A DNA stretch of 64,000 nt, from the NCBI RefSeq assembly GCF_901709675.1, contig NC_051106.1, positions 8,876,001-8,940,000 of the forward strand, in the 5' to 3' direction. A model generated the notes under the pieces. The model worked only from the letters and a program-made list of their open reading frames with translations. It had not been told where the DNA came from and searched no databases. Positions 47,901 to 60,600 of the stretch are shown piece by piece. A program made the position numbers and the translations under genes. Positions within the stretch are counted from its first letter, which is position 1. Each line of letters begins with the position of its first letter. The DNA comes from Syngnathus acus (lineage: Eukaryota; Chordata; Actinopteri; Syngnathiformes; Syngnathidae).

Positions 47901-50633
47901 TTTGTCATTTGTCATCTTGATTCCGTTATAACGGCACTTTCTTTTAAAGCTCACCTTGAAAGCCATAATGGTTTTGTGAGCTCAATCATGAAAATGCTAA
48001 TGGACTTTTTTTCCTCTCGGAAAAATTATTTACATGCAACTAATCCAAATTCACTTGGCAACGTAAAATTTGGTTGCCATGTTGATGAATAAAACCAAAA
48101 CTTTTTGCTAACCCCAGTCCATCATGGAAATTCAGATGCTCAAATCATGATTTCACCGCACACACACAATCAAATATTAACATCAAACTTTAAAAAATAC
48201 ATTCCAAAACACTAATGTTGCCTTAACATTACTTAATATTTCATCCCGGTGTTCAATTGTTAACATCATTTTTGGGCGAAATAATTCACTGCTAAAAAGC
48301 ATTTCTTTGTCGTGATCGTCTGAGTGTGTTTGGATTGTGCTGCTATGAAATTTAGGAATGTGCTGATGTTTTATTGACGGGAACAACGCTTACATACTTT
48401 AAAAAAAACACAAAAGCACGAGGACGGTCAATGCTTGTCAGGTAGCGCAAGCTAACAAGAAAAGTCTCGCTTCTAATAAAACAAGACAGACAGCTTTGAA
48501 AAAGAAATAATAAAAGAAATAATTTAAAAAAAATGAAGATTGCCGTTGATTCCCTCCATTGTTAATATGCAATAAACTTAACAATGGGATAAAGATTAAG
48601 GTCAAAACTAACATTATATTTCAAAAAGTCACCTTCATAGTTCATTAGTTTATAGCGACACGAACAGTTTGAAATGACATCTTTTGTGTCATGAAGAGTT
48701 TCATAAATTATTTTTTTTCCACGAAAAAAAAAACAGTCTTCACTAACGACTGTGGAGCCTTGAGTGCTCAACACTTAAGCTCTTTTCTTGCTTGTTTTCT
48801 TATTTATATTACTCAGATACTTACTGCATCGTACAATTTTACATTTGTTATAATGACAATAAAGGCGATTCTGAGATTTTGAGATGTAGACGCATAGTCA
48901 TTGTAAAAGAAAACAAGTCTGAAGTTTGACGGAACTATGGATTGCCCCCCCCCCCTCCCCCAACTGCTGCTGCCTCCAGATAAATCCGCCTGCACGGACG
49001 AGTGTCTTTGTATATCAGCGGGAGCAGAGGATGAAAGCAACAGCAGCAAGTCAAGTCATGTTGTTAATTTGTCTCAACACTAAAGACACAGCAAGCAGCC
49101 GCGACAAAACTCCGACCCCCCCCCCCAAAAACACCCAAAGCTCTTCCGGCTCTTTGCCCTTTTGTGAACCGGCTCTCACCCGTCCGTGACCTTTTGCGGC
49201 ACCCTCCTCCTCATGTGCCATCTTGGAGTCTTCCTTTGCCTTGTTTTGTTAACGAGGGTTTCGCTCAAATGAGATACGAGTGGCTTTTTGCCACCGAGGT
49301 CTGTGCTGACAGATTACTGAGGCTTACGTTTGACACACGGGCACATATAGAGCGCGGGAGATGTTGTTGACTCGCCCCCTGGCTGGAGCTTTGTGTTCTT
49401 TAAGTTGCAAAGTTGCATGTTTTCGGTGTGCCGGCTAGCAAAAATCATCTCGACAATTTTTGAAGAAATTGCCTATGAAGGCTGAAATGCTGAATGAAAA
49501 AAAAATATTGAAACGTACAATGATGTGGTATGACATTGAGAAATTGAATTAAATGTACAAAAAAGTATTTTAGTGTATTGCTGGCCGTTTGGAATGAATA
49601 GGAAAATTTTGATTACGATTAATTAAGTGTGTCAGTAACAAACAAACTGCCAGAGGTCAAAGGTGATGATTGAACAGGAGAAAGCTTGTCACACGTGCAC
49701 ACACACGTACACACAACAACCCCGCTAATACAGATCAAGAGCTCCTTTAATTGGCTGCTTGACGCCTGCTTAATCCTATTCTTTTTATTAATCCCGTACA
49801 CAATCCAAACAAGTCCTCAGGCTAAGCATAGCAAGAGAGGCAACAGTAATACATCCGCGCAGAAGGGACACCTGTGTACAGTTAAGTACAACCTTTATTC
49901 CAGGACGGTCCAAGGCCGCCGCGTCCCAGCGGCGGCGCTAGCAATCACACTTGAGAGCGCTAATAAGCGACCTCCTTGACAGCCGTGGGCTGCTGAATTC
50001 AATAGCGTACAATGACGGTTCTCCGGAGTCCACTTTATAACCATTCAGAAAGTTTTCACACTGCTTAGCTATTTCCATATTTTTAAATTACTAGTTTCAT
50101 TCCAATATAGTCCAAAAAAAAGAAATGTGACACAGAAGGTTGTTATTGGACATTTAATGACGCCTAACACACTTCATATCCATGCAAGGGGGGGAAAAAA
50201 AAAATAAACGCAAGCGAGTCACCTTGCCTCAAAACAAAAATGATAAGCGCAATTATTGTTTCCTCTCGAGTTCTGCTGGTTATTAAATGTCATTTTCACA
50301 ACTCGCCGTGCCGTTGCGCCTCGTTAATCCGCAGCTCCTCGTGCGTCGGAGAAAACGATTTTGGGTTTCTTCGGGAAAGACACGCCGAAGTCATTTTGGC
50401 AAAGTTAACCGAAACGGACACCAAGCGTCACGTCGGTTTTAGGCACTCGACTTTGAGGTGTACGTACGATTTTTGCTGAAAACTAATTAATTCCACTCCG
50501 ATTGTGTTGTCTTCAAGTTGTTACTTTGCCAACTTCCAACTTCACCTCTAAAACTGCAGGTATCATTTAACTCGGCACATTTAATGATGCTCAGCATTGT
50601 TTCTGGACTCGGATCTTAATTTGTGTAGCATGG

Positions 50634-50682
<49 letters not shown>

Positions 50683-52814
50683 AAGGCAAAGAAGCTAAAG
50701 TTTGCAGTTTGAGAGGTTTACATAGATTGGACATAAGATGTTCAGCGGTTCAATAATGAAAGGAGGCATGTGGAAGTTAGTTTTCCTGCAGCTTCTAATA
50801 GCCAATGATGGGATTTTTTTATTCTGAGTTTACATTGTAGTGTTACCTTTTGACCACCTATTGAGTTCAAAGTCCAAAATGTCACTGTCATAAAACATCA
50901 CAAATGACAAAACTAGCGCAGCCACCGAGCTAGCTAGCTAGCATGATACGCTGTCATGGCAAATGGGACTAAAACGTACAAAAGTACTCAAAGAGGATCC
51001 AAACCTAAGTTGTTAGTTTCCATAAAAGCTGCTCGATGTCAGTTTGAGAATTTAAAACGGGCCGGCAGGAAGCTAGCAAGACGCTAACGTAGCAGTCTAC
51101 CTGAAAGTTCACGGAAAAGGCAAACAGCCATTGCTAATCCTGGCTGAAAAGAAGTGCCAGCAGCAGGCGTTTTGGGTCCTACTCTAAATTTTACAAGCTT
51201 CGAAGGTGTTCTGACATTTGGAATCTCTCACACAAACCTTTTGAACAGCACATTTGACATTTTGTGCTACAGCGACCTAACGTGGCACCAAGGCAAACCT
51301 GGCAATAAACTCAAAATACACTGTAATATTTCACCATACGGCATAGAACTTATATTTATAATTTTATACGCCTATATTACCTCGCTTCAACAAGTTTTGC
51401 GTGTGCGTCTGTGTTTGCGTGAAGCCATTCAAGATTAATGCTGCTGCTTTTGCTCTCCACGCACAAAAGCCCTTCTGTTAGTTTTTCACCTTTTTCTGCA
51501 CACGGAGCAAGAAAAAAAACAAACACATTTTGCCACAACTGTCTTAGATTTGTCACTAAAGTGGGCCACTATCACACACACGCAGAGTCGCCCATCAGGC
51601 TGTGAAATGACTTCGTAGGTGTGCGACTGTGCCTGAGTGTGTGTGTGTGTACTTGCAGGTTGTAAGAGGCCACGAGGTGAGGCAAACAATATCACTTGAA
51701 GCGTCACTGTTGGAGACAAGCTGCCAATGATCAGGCAACCAGAACACACACACACGGAGAGAAAAGAGGCAAGGGTCAAATGTTCAGCTGAGAAATTAAT
51801 GAGTGAACGCCTCTGGTCGAAAAGCTAATTTTAATTGACTGTATTCCAGAATTTGATAAGGATCTAATGGGAAAATTACATGAAAAGTATTTATTTATTT
51901 AGGTTCATTTTTATTTTAGAATAACATTTATGTTTAATTAATATAAGTAAATATATGTGAGAATTTTAAATATAATAAGCCATATTGTTGCCTGTGGGAA
52001 ACATCCATTCCTCATGAACATAAATAATCCATGAAAAAAATAAAGGAAAGAAAAGAACCCAGGTAGACATGAAAATCTGTAGATGGGAAGTCATGCATAA
52101 AGAAACGTACATAGATGAAAGCCTGACATTCTTAGGTGAACCTCCCAAGAATCGCCAGCAGCTGTGTGCACACTTCAAATTCCTCTTTCATGAATTGGAA
52201 GGACACGCACATGCACACGCATACGCACACGCACTTGCATAGCCAGCCAGCGCTGTCCCCGGCCCAAATTAGCATGCGTACACTCCACCTCAGCTTTATT
52301 GCAAACTGGCGCTGAAGGAAAAAGACGCCCAGTAGCGAAGTGGGAATATAAATCTCAGCAAAATATTTTGGCACGCCAACGGGCGGCCCATCAGCATTAC
52401 GGCGGCCAGCCTGGCAGCGTGGCCTGCAAGTGCTTAAACGTTGGCTGTTATCTCGCAAAGGAGAGCCCAGTTCAATTGCGAGGCTTTATTTTCTCCAAGA
52501 AAATACACTCTTAACTCTCCTGAGGAAGGAGGCTTGCAAAAATGCTAAATATGAACGCAAGCGTGGCTGGCAGCAAGTGAGCAAAGGTTAAAAACAAAAA
52601 AAAGACATGCTACAATGCTAGTCTGACTTCTTCATGGAGCAATGCCAAACATGAACCAAACAGAAAGATAAATGAGGTGATCGACTTACTCGATGACCCG
52701 ATTTGAGCGGTCACGCCGGCGCCAGTGGCCAACTTCTTTCCCGACAGGATCTGATCGGCTGAATTGTTTTACCGTGACATGCTAAGAAAGAATAAAAACA
52801 TTTCATTTTTAGAA

Positions 52815-53017
52815 TTGAGATGTGTGAAGATTTTACAAGAGATTGCTTGACTCAACATTTATTTAGTTGTTTTCTTATTTGACTTCATAATACGATATAA
52901 GGTCAAAAGGTTGCGTTGAGATGTGCGAAGATTTCACAAGAGATTGCTTGACTCAACATTTATTTAGTTATTTCCTTATTTGACTTCATAATACGATATA
53001 AGGTCAAAAGGTTGCGT
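52815..53017. repeat. Recent 101-bp tandem duplication
   Basis: Two adjacent copies start at 52815 and 52916, each beginning TTGAGATGTG and ending with AAGGTCAAAAGGTTGCG. They differ at only a handful of positions. Confidence 0.9.
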
Positions 53018-53231
53018 TAGGTTAAACGACCAATACTGTGTGCATACACCTTTAACTCACTCGAGCCCGTTTCAAGATCCATTTTCAAGCTTTTATAGAT
53101 TTGTTCTTCAACACTGCTCAGCGATCAATTTTCTTCATAGGAAAAACTAAAACTGGAAGAATTATAAAAACATAGCATGTTTTTTACATGCAACGTTTTG
53201 GACTGTACCTCAACGATCGACTTGAGCTGAA

Positions 53232-53425
53232 ACATCTGAGTCAGGGGTCAGCAACTCCAGTCCTCAGGGTCGGTCGGCCATGTTTTAGGTCTCCCCCGGT
53301 TCAACACAGCTGATTCAAATGATCAGCAAGGTATGAAGAAACTTTGAACCAGGTGCGCTGCAGCAGGTAGACATTGAAAACATGGAGGACAGCAGATCCT
53401 GCAGGACCAGAATTGGTGACCCTGA
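53232..53425. mobile_element. Small MITE-like repeat
   Basis: Starts CAGGGGTCAGCAACTCCAGT and ends ACCAGAATTGGTGACCCTGA, approximate inverted ends of about 190 bp. The centre has CAGCTGATTCAAATGATCAG. This is a common style of teleost non-autonomous DNA transposon; the family is from memory. Confidence 0.65.
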
Positions 53426-53669
53426 GGTCTTCAAGAAGACACTTATTTTTTCCATTTGTTTTGTTTACTCTAAAATGACTGCAACAAATAATTCCTGGAA
53501 ACTTGACTTACGAGTGCAATAGGTTGGCGAGATATGAAGACGTGCTTCCATTTCCGTCCAAAAAGGGGGCTGCGTGCAGTTGTGAATGAACAAAACCGCT
53601 CTGTTACCCGCCGAATTTCCCATTAAGATTCAACAAGAAGCAGTCTCCGTGAGAGGTTACATTATGGCG

Positions 53670-54040
53670 GGCGGGCGGGAGGACGCGCGCGCGCGCGCGC
53701 ACGCACACTTCCACACATGCGCGCGCACGCACGTACACTTCCACACATGCGCGCGCACGCACACAGCTGGCGTGCCTGACGCTCCAGCGGAGAGCAGAAA
53801 AAGAGCCGGTCCGCTCCGAGCTGCGCGTCTTTTTTCTTTTCTTCACCCCGTGATCATTAAAAGAACTTTACGGAGGTGAGACGCAGAGTGCGGAAGAATA
53901 AGTCAATCGGTCGAAAGGGGTGGAAAAAAGAAGCAGCCTCAAGTCCCGGTAAAGCAGTGGAGCCGGGAGCCAAGGGGGAGCTATGCCATCTCCCGCAGAG
54001 TGGAGCCCAGTCCTCCTGCGTCGCGTGTCGGAGCTGCAGC
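53670..54040 (+). promoter_or_regulatory. CpG-rich promoter and 5' leader of grin3b
   Basis: Begins with alternating GC/AC repeats in which CACTTCCACACATGCGCGC occurs twice (about 53705 and 53736), then becomes CpG-rich without a TATA box. An upstream ATG at 53983, with G at -3, opens a frame in a different phase that runs to about 54279 and so overlaps the grin3b start. No in-frame ATG precedes 54041. Confidence 0.5.
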
Positions 54041-54604
54041 ATGGTGCCCCTCTCCGGACCCTGGACCCACCGCCTCGCCGCCGGGGGACCCCCGCGCCTC
54101 CTCCTCCTCTTCCTTGCGCTGCTGCTGCTCGGCGCCCTCTCGTCGCAGGAGCCGTGCACACTGCCACCGCCGTCGTGCCACATCCTCGCCCGGATCGGAC
54201 ACAGCGTGCGCCTCGGCGCGCTGCTGCCCGCCCGCCAGCCGGCCCGGATACAGAACGCGCTCAACCGCGCCCTAGCTAGCCTCCGGCACCAGAACGCCGC
54301 CGCAGCTGCAACCACCTCGGACTCCACCGCCACCTCCACCACCCCGGGCAGCGGCAGCCCGGCTCGGAGCCTCCCGCTGCTGCCCTACAACCTGAGCCTG
54401 GAAGTGCTGGCTCGCTCCCCGGCCGGATGGGACCCTGCGTCGCTGTCCCGCTGCGCCTGCCAGGAGCTGGTGGTGCGCGGGGTGAGCGCCGTGCTCGCCT
54501 TTCCGCGCTCCAGCGAGGAGCTCGTCCAGGTGGAGTTCCTCTCCTCTTTCCTGGAGACCCCCTTCATCTCCATCCTGGAGGACACGGAGCCCCTGGTCAC
54601 TAAG
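54041..54604 (+). CDS. grin3b: NMDA-type glutamate receptor subunit GluN3B, first coding exon (partial)
   Basis: One exon of 188 codons ending in phase 0 at a GT donor (ACTAAG then GTGCGT). It encodes the signal peptide (RLLLLFLALLLLGALS) and the start of the extracellular amino-terminal domain. CHILARIGHSVRLGALLPA, LLPYNLSLEVLARSPAG, WDPASLSRCACQELV and GVSAVLAFPRSSEELVQVEF align with mammalian GluN3B (ARLGGSVRLGALLPR, NLSLELV, DPASLTR, LLAFPEARPELLQLHF) better than with GluN3A. GluN3 subunits bind glycine and form low-calcium NMDA-type channels in neurons. An Ala/Thr/Ser-rich low-complexity insert (AAAAATTSDSTATSTTPGSG) is not in the mammalian protein. The rest of the gene is beyond the window. 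Teleosts may have two grin3b copies; which one is undetermined. Confidence 0.88.
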
Positions 54605-57600
54605 GTGCGTGCGCATGAGACCATGTTATTTGCATGCCACTCTGCTCCAAACTGGGTTTTTGTCTTTTGCATGATTATCTTAGAAAGTGCACTAAAATCA
54701 ATGTGTTGTCGGAAATTGCAACACAAATAAGCACATCGACGACTAAAATCATTTAAAGCAATGAGTCCCAACCGCTGTTCTAGAAACCATCAGCAAATGA
54801 GCCTCTTGCTGCGAAAATGATCTCTGTTCATTTATCTATGCCAGCGACTTATACAGACATGCAGAACAATCAACTACCCGTCCACTAGATGGCAGAAGGC
54901 GCAATTGTCCACCTGTTGCTGTTTGAATGATAACCGAGTGGGCCCATTTGTGAGGAAATTAAGAAGAACCTTTTATGACTTTGGAGATTTCTTTTCCAAA
55001 TGTCAATGTGCCGTGGCTCAATGACAGGCTCGATGGGCGTTAGTCTATTCAAACTGATGAGATCAACCTCATGTCCTTTCACTGCCGGTTGAACCTGCAG
55101 GCACCTTCACATGCATGTTTAATATCTTCACTTTGCACTGAACTCTCAAGCCCCTCCAGCAGAAACCTCTTTATTTACCGTACTCTTATTATTCCGTCAA
55201 GCTCTCTCTGCAAAGTCTTAACTGCGCGTGTGTGTGTGAGCGAGTGAGATGAGGTGTTTAGCTTCCTCTCCCAGTAAATCACTCCAACAGTTGAGATGGA
55301 GAAAGATTGACGCTGCAGTGTCGTGCAGCGCCTGCTTCCTGTCGCCGGGTGTGTACCAATATTTAAGAGTTTGTGCTGTGTGGTGCTCGGATGTGCGTGT
55401 GTGCGCACAATTTATGGATAGGAGTCACTGGAAATGCCCAATACCTCCAAATGAACACTGGAATTTTCTGGGCAAAATACATATCTCAAAATTCAAACAA
55501 AACTTGGAATTTAAATAATCATTAGGCAAATCCTGCAAGACTTCAGCTCAATGTGCTTCTCAAGGATTTGTAGCCGTTATGTAAAAATATGTGGTGGGAC
55601 TCCGGAAAAGTACCAGTGAGATAAAAGTAAGACCGATTGTCTGTCCGATTCGATTGAATCGACCAATATCTGTTTTGTAAGAGGCATTTTTAAAAAATCT
55701 GCAGTATATACAAGTAGACACACTCCAAAGAAGAGGCAACACAAGCTGACAGCCAAAGCAACGAGAACGTCCGAAGATGAACTTCAGTCGTATCTGATTT
55801 CAATAACACTCACCTCAACGCGACGATGAGGTCACTTGGCGAGGGATGGAAGCGAGTGAGCGAGAGGGAGGGAGGGGGAGCGAGCGAGAGAGAAAGGTGG
55901 GAGGTGGGAGATGAGGAACACGGCGGCAAAGGGTGAGCCAGGACACAGCTGAGAGCTTCCTCCATGCAGCTGCAAGGAGGACTTTGAGCTCTGCGGGATT
56001 CTGGCACACAGCCACAGGGCAAAAGAAACAACCATCACTCTTTCACTTTCTTTGCGCATCAGCCTTTTTTAGGCTTGCGTTTTTTTTTTGGGGGGGTGCA
56101 AAGTGTAGCACAGCATGTCTGCTCTGTCTGTGGACATCTGCCGTTTAGTTTGACAGCGCCCTCTGCTGTCTAGGGAGATTTCACGGCGCTCATGTTTTAT
56201 GGATTTTGTCCCCCCCCCAAAAAGTTACAGCACTGCTACCATCGATGCAAATTTCGGTCCATTTTTTGGCGTTTTCGCATGATGTTTCAATTTCAAATCG
56301 GAAAGGCTGCAATTTTAAAAATAAAATAATTTTCACTCAACACCTTATCGGGTAAACCGGGGAAGTCTCCAGAGTAAACGCTGTGGGAATTTCCACCTAA
56401 ACCCCAACCACACACAAAATAAATAATCTCCAGAATTTCCATAACTCCTGGGACATTCTCTTCTTGCCCAAAGAAGCAAAAAAACAACAACCGTCTCTTC
56501 CTTTTGGACCAGTTTGTGAAGGAGCAGATTTTTGGCAGCCGGGATTGCTCTGTTTCCCTCTGCCGCCGCGAGAACCCTGCAGATTGCAAATGGAATTACA
56601 TTTGTGTCCTCCGTGTTTGTATTCAATCACGCTGCAACAACAGGCGGCTTCTCTGTCGAGCAAACACACTCCGTTTGTGTGATCAGCCCGCCTGTTCACA
56701 TCAACAACCGCTTTTATTTGGATGCTTATGAACTCCAAGCCATTTAAAACAAACTTTGATCAAAAACAGGAGGTTTTGGCCACCGGCAATGCAAGAACCA
56801 AAAAACGCCGCTAAGACACCACTTGCATTCCGATATTCATGAAGTGAAATTCAAATCACAAATTGGCTCCATCGTTGATAGATGCCAAGGTTGGAATTCT
56901 GCATGTTGAGTTATGTTTGTCGTTTTGTTCCACCATCACTCTTGGAGTCCTTATCAAGAATCCGACGTGCAAACTTCTCGTTAATGTCAAACCGGGACAA
57001 AGGCAGAAGAGGACAGCCAACCAAAAAGATGCTCGTCTCTCCTCAATCTGTGAAAGGATGCATCCCGGCCTGCGAGCGATTTATTCCTCCCCTCCCCTCC
57101 TCTTTCTACTTAAGCTAATTAGAAGCAGTGTGTGACCCCGAACTGTAAATCTCCGCTGTCTATCTTTTGACACAGAGGACGCGCTGGTGTTAAAAAGTGT
57201 GGAGGGGCGAGGCGGGGAAAACAGAATCAGGCTTTTGAAATTCCCACTCCAGCAACGGGAGGATATTTGATGTTAAAGCTGATGCAAGCTCTATTCATCA
57301 CCACCCCCGAGTGAATGAGAGCGCTTTTGGAATCGACCTTCCCGGACGGTGCGTAAACCGCGTGTGTCGCTTTAATGAAATAAATAAATAAAAAAAAGAA
57401 TCTTTGCAATCTCGCCGCTTTCGAGCGCGGCCTCGGCGAACACCTTTTGACTCGCCGATATTATCGCTAAAATCGTTTTGTGGTGGCGAGGCCGCGTCGG
57501 CACGCGGGGAGGAAAAAAGCTTCTTCCTGATTTGCTAAATGTGATTAAGCGGGAAGGCCGCTGCAGCAAGAATTCATTTTCACCGCCGAGGATTTGTTCT

Positions 57601-60600
57601 TTACCGTCTCCTTACGCCCACACTTGCATTTAATACTATTGAAATACATCCTTGAAATTCTTCACAAGGCTTCATTTCACAGTCTTAATTTGCGTATTAT
57701 TTGCCTTTGTGGCTCGTTGGCTGCGACTTTTGTGGCAAATAGCCCTTCTGTGATGTATTAATATTTCAGGCTGTGGTTTTATGTTATGAGCTAAGGGTGG
57801 TCAATCGACGGCTCGTGGGCTTTGGATCCATACAGGACGACAATCTGAGCAGCCCTCGATTTATTTTGGGAAAGAAAAATGTAATAGTTTTAAGTTGTAA
57901 TAACAGTGTTGGCCACTAGATGACAAACATCGCTCAAGAATGCTGATTGATTAACGTTTGGATGGACTAACTATGCTGCTGCTTATTTGCCGTTGGGTGA
58001 GGTAAAGCCCCTGGGCGGCCATCTTGTGTTGCCACCCGCTAACCCCGCCTAGCTTGGCGTTTTCACTTTATTTTCTGTCATTGTGCATGTTGTTATTTTG
58101 AATCATAGCAGAAGTTGTAAGTGACAGTGGCAACGCAAGATGGCCACCTTCTGCGTGGGAGAAGCCATGCATGCATACAATGAGCTGCATTTGAGCAATT
58201 TTGCAAAAATGGAAAAATAAAATTAGCACTAAGGTGATAAAAACAGAGTATGGCCCTGGATGCAATAAAAACCCCAAATGACTCCCCACCTCTGATTTAA
58301 CCCGACGCCTTTCACCCAGCTGTAATTTATTTGAATGTAATAATTAGGACTTTTATCATTAATCTGGGAACTACTTTCCCTCTTGCGCGTCTCCCTCCAT
58401 TCAGTCATCCTTTTATTATTATTACAGACTTTTTAATGACATGCCAGCACTAGTAAAATGAAAATTATTGAGGGAGGAAAAAAAAAAATCCCTTGAATGA
58501 AATGACATTTTAATCCGTAGACCCCCGCAAAAAAAAGACTCTCTCTCTCACACTCATACACACACACGTGTTGCATATCTGCGTGTAGCACACACGGCGC
58601 TGCTGCGCAGTGCTATGAGTTACTAAGCCTAATGAGGCTTTACAAGCCTGCTGCCTTTCACATTTTCTTTCAGATGAGGAGGGGATTTGCTCCACAGCCC
58701 AGTAAGCGCCCAGGAGTTGGAAGGAGGGTGGTAGGGGTGGGGGAGAAGACCCCAAAACACGGGCCAGAGCCAAGTGACATTTTGTTCCAAGCTTGCCACT
58801 TAACTGCAAACAGCTCAGTGTCCCCCCCCCCCCAACTCGTTTTCGGGTTTATTAGCGGCGTGGTGACAGTTCGGCGGCGTCTCGACAGCGTTAATGGTAC
58901 AGCGCAGGGACGGCAGACAACGTATTGTGGGCCTGTCTGAAACCCTTAGTTTAATTTTCTCTGTTTATTTATACAGATTTTTTTTGTGGAGCATCTCTGG
59001 AGTCATTTCACACCGGCAGAATACTTTTGTATCCTGCTGTATGCCGCAAGCAAACAGGGACCTAAATGGGAAGGAAGTGATGAGATAACAAGGAGCACCT
59101 GAACACAAAAGATAAAGGTCAACGCGATAACAAGACAGACATCGAGTACAACCAGGAAGACATGAAATAAAATTTTAAATTAAAACCAAACTCAGACGGC
59201 TCGTGAAGCATATTATAAAAAAATAAACCAGGTCTTAAAACTAATAAAAATTAAAAGTAAAGCATCCAAAACCAAATAAACAAAAATATAAGCGAATAAA
59301 CATTGGCCCATTTATCGGTAATCCATCTTTTTTTGTATGCCAAAATTCTGCATCAGCCTCAAAATTCAAAACCTCACCTCTCGTTGATAAAGACCCATGG
59401 ATAAATTAAGTAATTTTACTTTCAGTTTTATCTGTTGTAATTTTTTTATGACAACGGCGATGCTTCTGATAACGTTAAAGTGTGCCAGCTTAATTAAAAA
59501 AATGAGCGAGCAAAGTGTAAGCGAAAATGGAAGGAAGAACTAAGGATTAAATCGTTTGGAACGAGCTGGGCAGGAAATGAGGGACGAGATGATGATGATG
59601 AAAACACAACAAGCGAAGGAACACACAACGCATGGATGGAGGAATCCCAACTCAGCGTGAGGAAATGAGGCATTATGAATCGACGTGAGGATTTGCGAGG
59701 GAGGAAATTATCACCGCAGTACACGGCAAGTAAAAGGATAGATAAGGAATAAGAAGGTGGATTAGCCAGCTCGGAAACCAGTAAAGACCTTATCACTTGA
59801 TAAAGTCACGAGAAGGAAGGAGGGAGGGAAGGAGGGAGGGAGAAAGCCAAAGCATGAATGACAATATTGATGAAAGATTAAGTGTGGCCAGTCGTAAATT
59901 GACTTGTAAAACACGTTTTTTTCCCATGGAAAGAAATTTAGATACGGAATAATGTAAATTATTTCACAGCGTCTTTGGTCAAAATCGACCAAGGATCAAG
60001 AAGGACGTTTCGTTATGCACTGCCTTGTGTAAATTTGTTGTATGCAAATTAGTCACTGCTTTTTAACTGTGACATGAAGGAACATATTGTCCTGTTGCAG
60101 GAATCAAAATCCTCTGCCGTGTGTCTCCTGGACAGCTTCAAAAAGTGGCAATTACCAAATGGGGGAAAATAGCACGGGAGTGCTTGAAAGCAACTTAAAT
60201 TGCATCTTCCTTGACCTGTTTGTCTTTAAAGTGGACATATTATGTTTTTTTCCACACAATTTGAAACCCTGGAGATTGGGGTTCAAATGGATTTACCTTC
60301 CCTCGTTTTGAAATAAGTTCGATCGCCAGTATCGTCCAAATATCTTGCTCAATTTTAGGAGTGGAAGCAATTTTGGCCTTGGCCTGGTCATGCAAAAAGT
60401 GGAAGGAATCAGCAAAGGGACCTCGCGGTTATCCAGAAAGAACGATGGCTGGAAATTATCGCAGGAATTCCAGGAAGTTTTTCCTAGCATTGGACTTTCA
60501 TCCAAATGTGCCATTTAAAGGATTAGCGGCCGATAACCTGGCCGCTATCTTTACCAACAGCGCGCACATCCATGTGGACTTTGTGCTCTACTTCCCCCAC

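Larger units (their letters stand above)
34626..53230. other. Gene-poor region upstream of grin3b
   Basis: About 18.6 kb in which I find no protein family, tRNA or rRNA. Apart from the microsatellites and small repeats listed separately, it has few recognisable transposons. Many segments keep AT-rich homeobox-like words (TAATTA, TTAATTGGC, CATTAAAGC), for example 39590-39780, 41020-41090 and 45840-45960. That is the look of conserved non-coding DNA, but conservation cannot be judged from one sequence. A 37-base A-run lies at about 50641-50677. Confidence 0.5.
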
